Notes under the pieces: model-generated | Seen by the model: only the letters and a program-made list of their open reading frames with translations | The model's database searches: none | What the model was told of the DNA's origin: nothing | Part shown: piece by piece, positions 63,447 to 64,000 of the stretch | How the letters are laid out: each line of letters begins with the position of its first letter | Numbering within the stretch: the first letter of the stretch is position 1 | Origin: Bowdeniella nasicola | GTDB lineage: Bacteria > Actinomycetota > Actinomycetes > Actinomycetales > Actinomycetaceae | NCBI GenBank assembly: GCA_030537895.1 | Contig: JAUNVA010000001.1 | Span: forward strand, 186,001-250,000 | Length of the DNA: 64,000 nucleotides | Reading direction: 5' to 3' | Translations under genes and position numbers: made by a program

Positions 63447-64000
63447 TTAGCCGTCGATCTCTGCGGGGGTCTTCTCACCGCGTAGAGTGCGATGGAATGC
63501 TTCCCGTTCACTCGGGTCCAGTTGAGCGACGGCCTCGGAGATGGTTTCGGTATGTTCCTGGTGCGCGGCCGCCAGTTCGGCGGGCGTCACCGGCTGAATG
63601 CGATCTTCGTAGAAGAACCGAGAGAGCTTAGCCCGCCGGACATCGCGCTTGTACCCATCGCGGCGAACGCCGTTGGCGTCTTCCTCCGGCTCGATCTGCA
63701 GCGGCGCGTTGTCATTGTATGAAACGAGACGCCAGCGTTCGTAGGGGTCGAGCGGCCGGTGGACCTCCATCATCGCGCCATTGTCGAGCTGAACGACGCG
63801 GCCCGTCTCGTGGCCGTGCAAGACGAGCTCACGATCTCGGCGCTGCAGGGCCAAGCAGATCCGCTTGGTCAGCATGAATGCGAGGACGGGGCCGGCAAAG
63901 AAGCCGACGCGCAGCACCCAGGTGATCTGGTTGAGATCGAGCCCAAGGTGCGTAGCCACGAGGTCGTTGGACCCTGCGATCACGAGGACGAGAAATGCAG
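63447..64000 (-). CDS. qcrB: Cytochrome bc1 complex cytochrome b subunit, C-terminal part
   Basis: Only the last 184 or so residues lie in the window. The frame runs off the right edge. The stretch LVLVIAGSNDLVATHLGLDL, a last membrane helix (VLRVGFFAGPVLAFMLTKRI) and then CLALQRRDRELVLHGHETG match the distinctive actinobacterial QcrB, whose cytoplasmic tail extends well beyond the mitochondrial-type protein. The tail motif LDPYERWRLVSYNDNAPL is also typical. It ends the qcr operon, which converges on the cta operon with sodA between. Confidence 0.92.
   Translation of the reverse strand, partial: AFLVLVIAGSNDLVATHLGLDLNQITWVLRVGFFAGPVLAFMLTKRICLALQRRDRELVLHGHETGRVVQLDNGAMMEVHRPLDPYERWRLVSYNDNAPLQIEPEEDANGVRRDGYKRDVRRAKLSRFFYEDRIQPVTPAELAAAHQEHTETISEAVAQLDPSEREAFHRTLRGEKTPAEIDG

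Noticed and set aside
1..64000. CRISPR arrays, prophage or integrative elements
   Set aside because: No short regularly spaced repeats, integrase, transposase or phage gene was found. Both complete intergenic tRNA neighbourhoods lack attachment-site duplications.

Overview
This is a 64 kb stretch of a high-GC actinobacterial chromosome. The evidence is the gene content: a FasR-like regulator beside fabD-fabH-acpP-fabF, homodimeric AceE, the glnA2-glnE-glnA1 trio, polyphosphate glucokinase, an actinobacterial cytochrome oxidase subunit IV, a QcrB with a long C-terminal tail, and DUF3052, DUF3043, DUF4191 and DUF4333 proteins. Type II fatty acid synthesis with short intergenic regions suggests Actinomycetales, possibly Actinomycetaceae, but the genus cannot be fixed from the sequence alone. 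I see no insertion sequence, prophage, integrase or CRISPR array. The window is mostly core chromosome with a few accessory operons.

Layout. 1-4.4 kb: 3' part of peptide deformylase, tRNA-Asn, a conserved hypothetical, gluconate permease plus FGGY gluconokinase, and a CAU-anticodon tRNA. 4.5-9.2 kb: the fatty acid operon and its PucR-type regulator. 9.4-15.2 kb: a TPR-like protein, a b558-type succinate dehydrogenase/fumarate reductase and aspartase. 15.3-18.7 kb: AceE, a DUF3052 protein and tRNA-Val. 19-24.6 kb: a lipoprotein of unknown function and a quaternary-amine ABC importer operon that ends in a TauE/SafE exporter. 24.8-28.1 kb: an accessory redox operon built round a cytochrome b561/sulfite-oxidase-like fusion. 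28.4-34 kb: NIF3 protein, a coiled-coil protein, an RNase HI fusion, YaaA, the RNase P RNA, PpgK and Map. 34-42.3 kb: PanB, NadE, GlnA2, GlnE and GlnA1. 42.4-51 kb: a lipoate/2-oxoacid dehydrogenase block (lipA, lipB, E2, lpd), a pseudokinase-like protein and PepA. 51-58.9 kb: two small membrane proteins, PyrD, a TDT-family channel, a DUF3043 protein, an M20 dipeptidase, a DUF4333 lipoprotein, a glycerate kinase-like protein, ErpA and an FKBP lipoprotein. 59-64 kb: ctaC-ctaD-ctaF, superoxide dismutase and the 3' end of qcrB.

Together the genes describe a facultative aerobe. PDH feeds a TCA branch. SdhCAB could run as fumarate reductase on fumarate made by aspartase, and a bc1-aa3 chain with Mn/Fe-SOD serves oxygen respiration. 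Nitrogen is handled by an adenylylation-controlled GlnA1.

The most notable irregularities are domain-level decay. lipA is split by an apparent one-base deletion between its two Fe-S motifs. NadE has lost the catalytic part of its glutaminase domain. The phosphatase domain fused to RNase HI and the zinc ribbon of its upstream neighbour have both lost their key residues. The E2 gene carries a perfect 321-bp internal duplication. The best candidate for an undescribed system is the five-gene molybdenum/cytochrome b operon at 24.8-28.1 kb.
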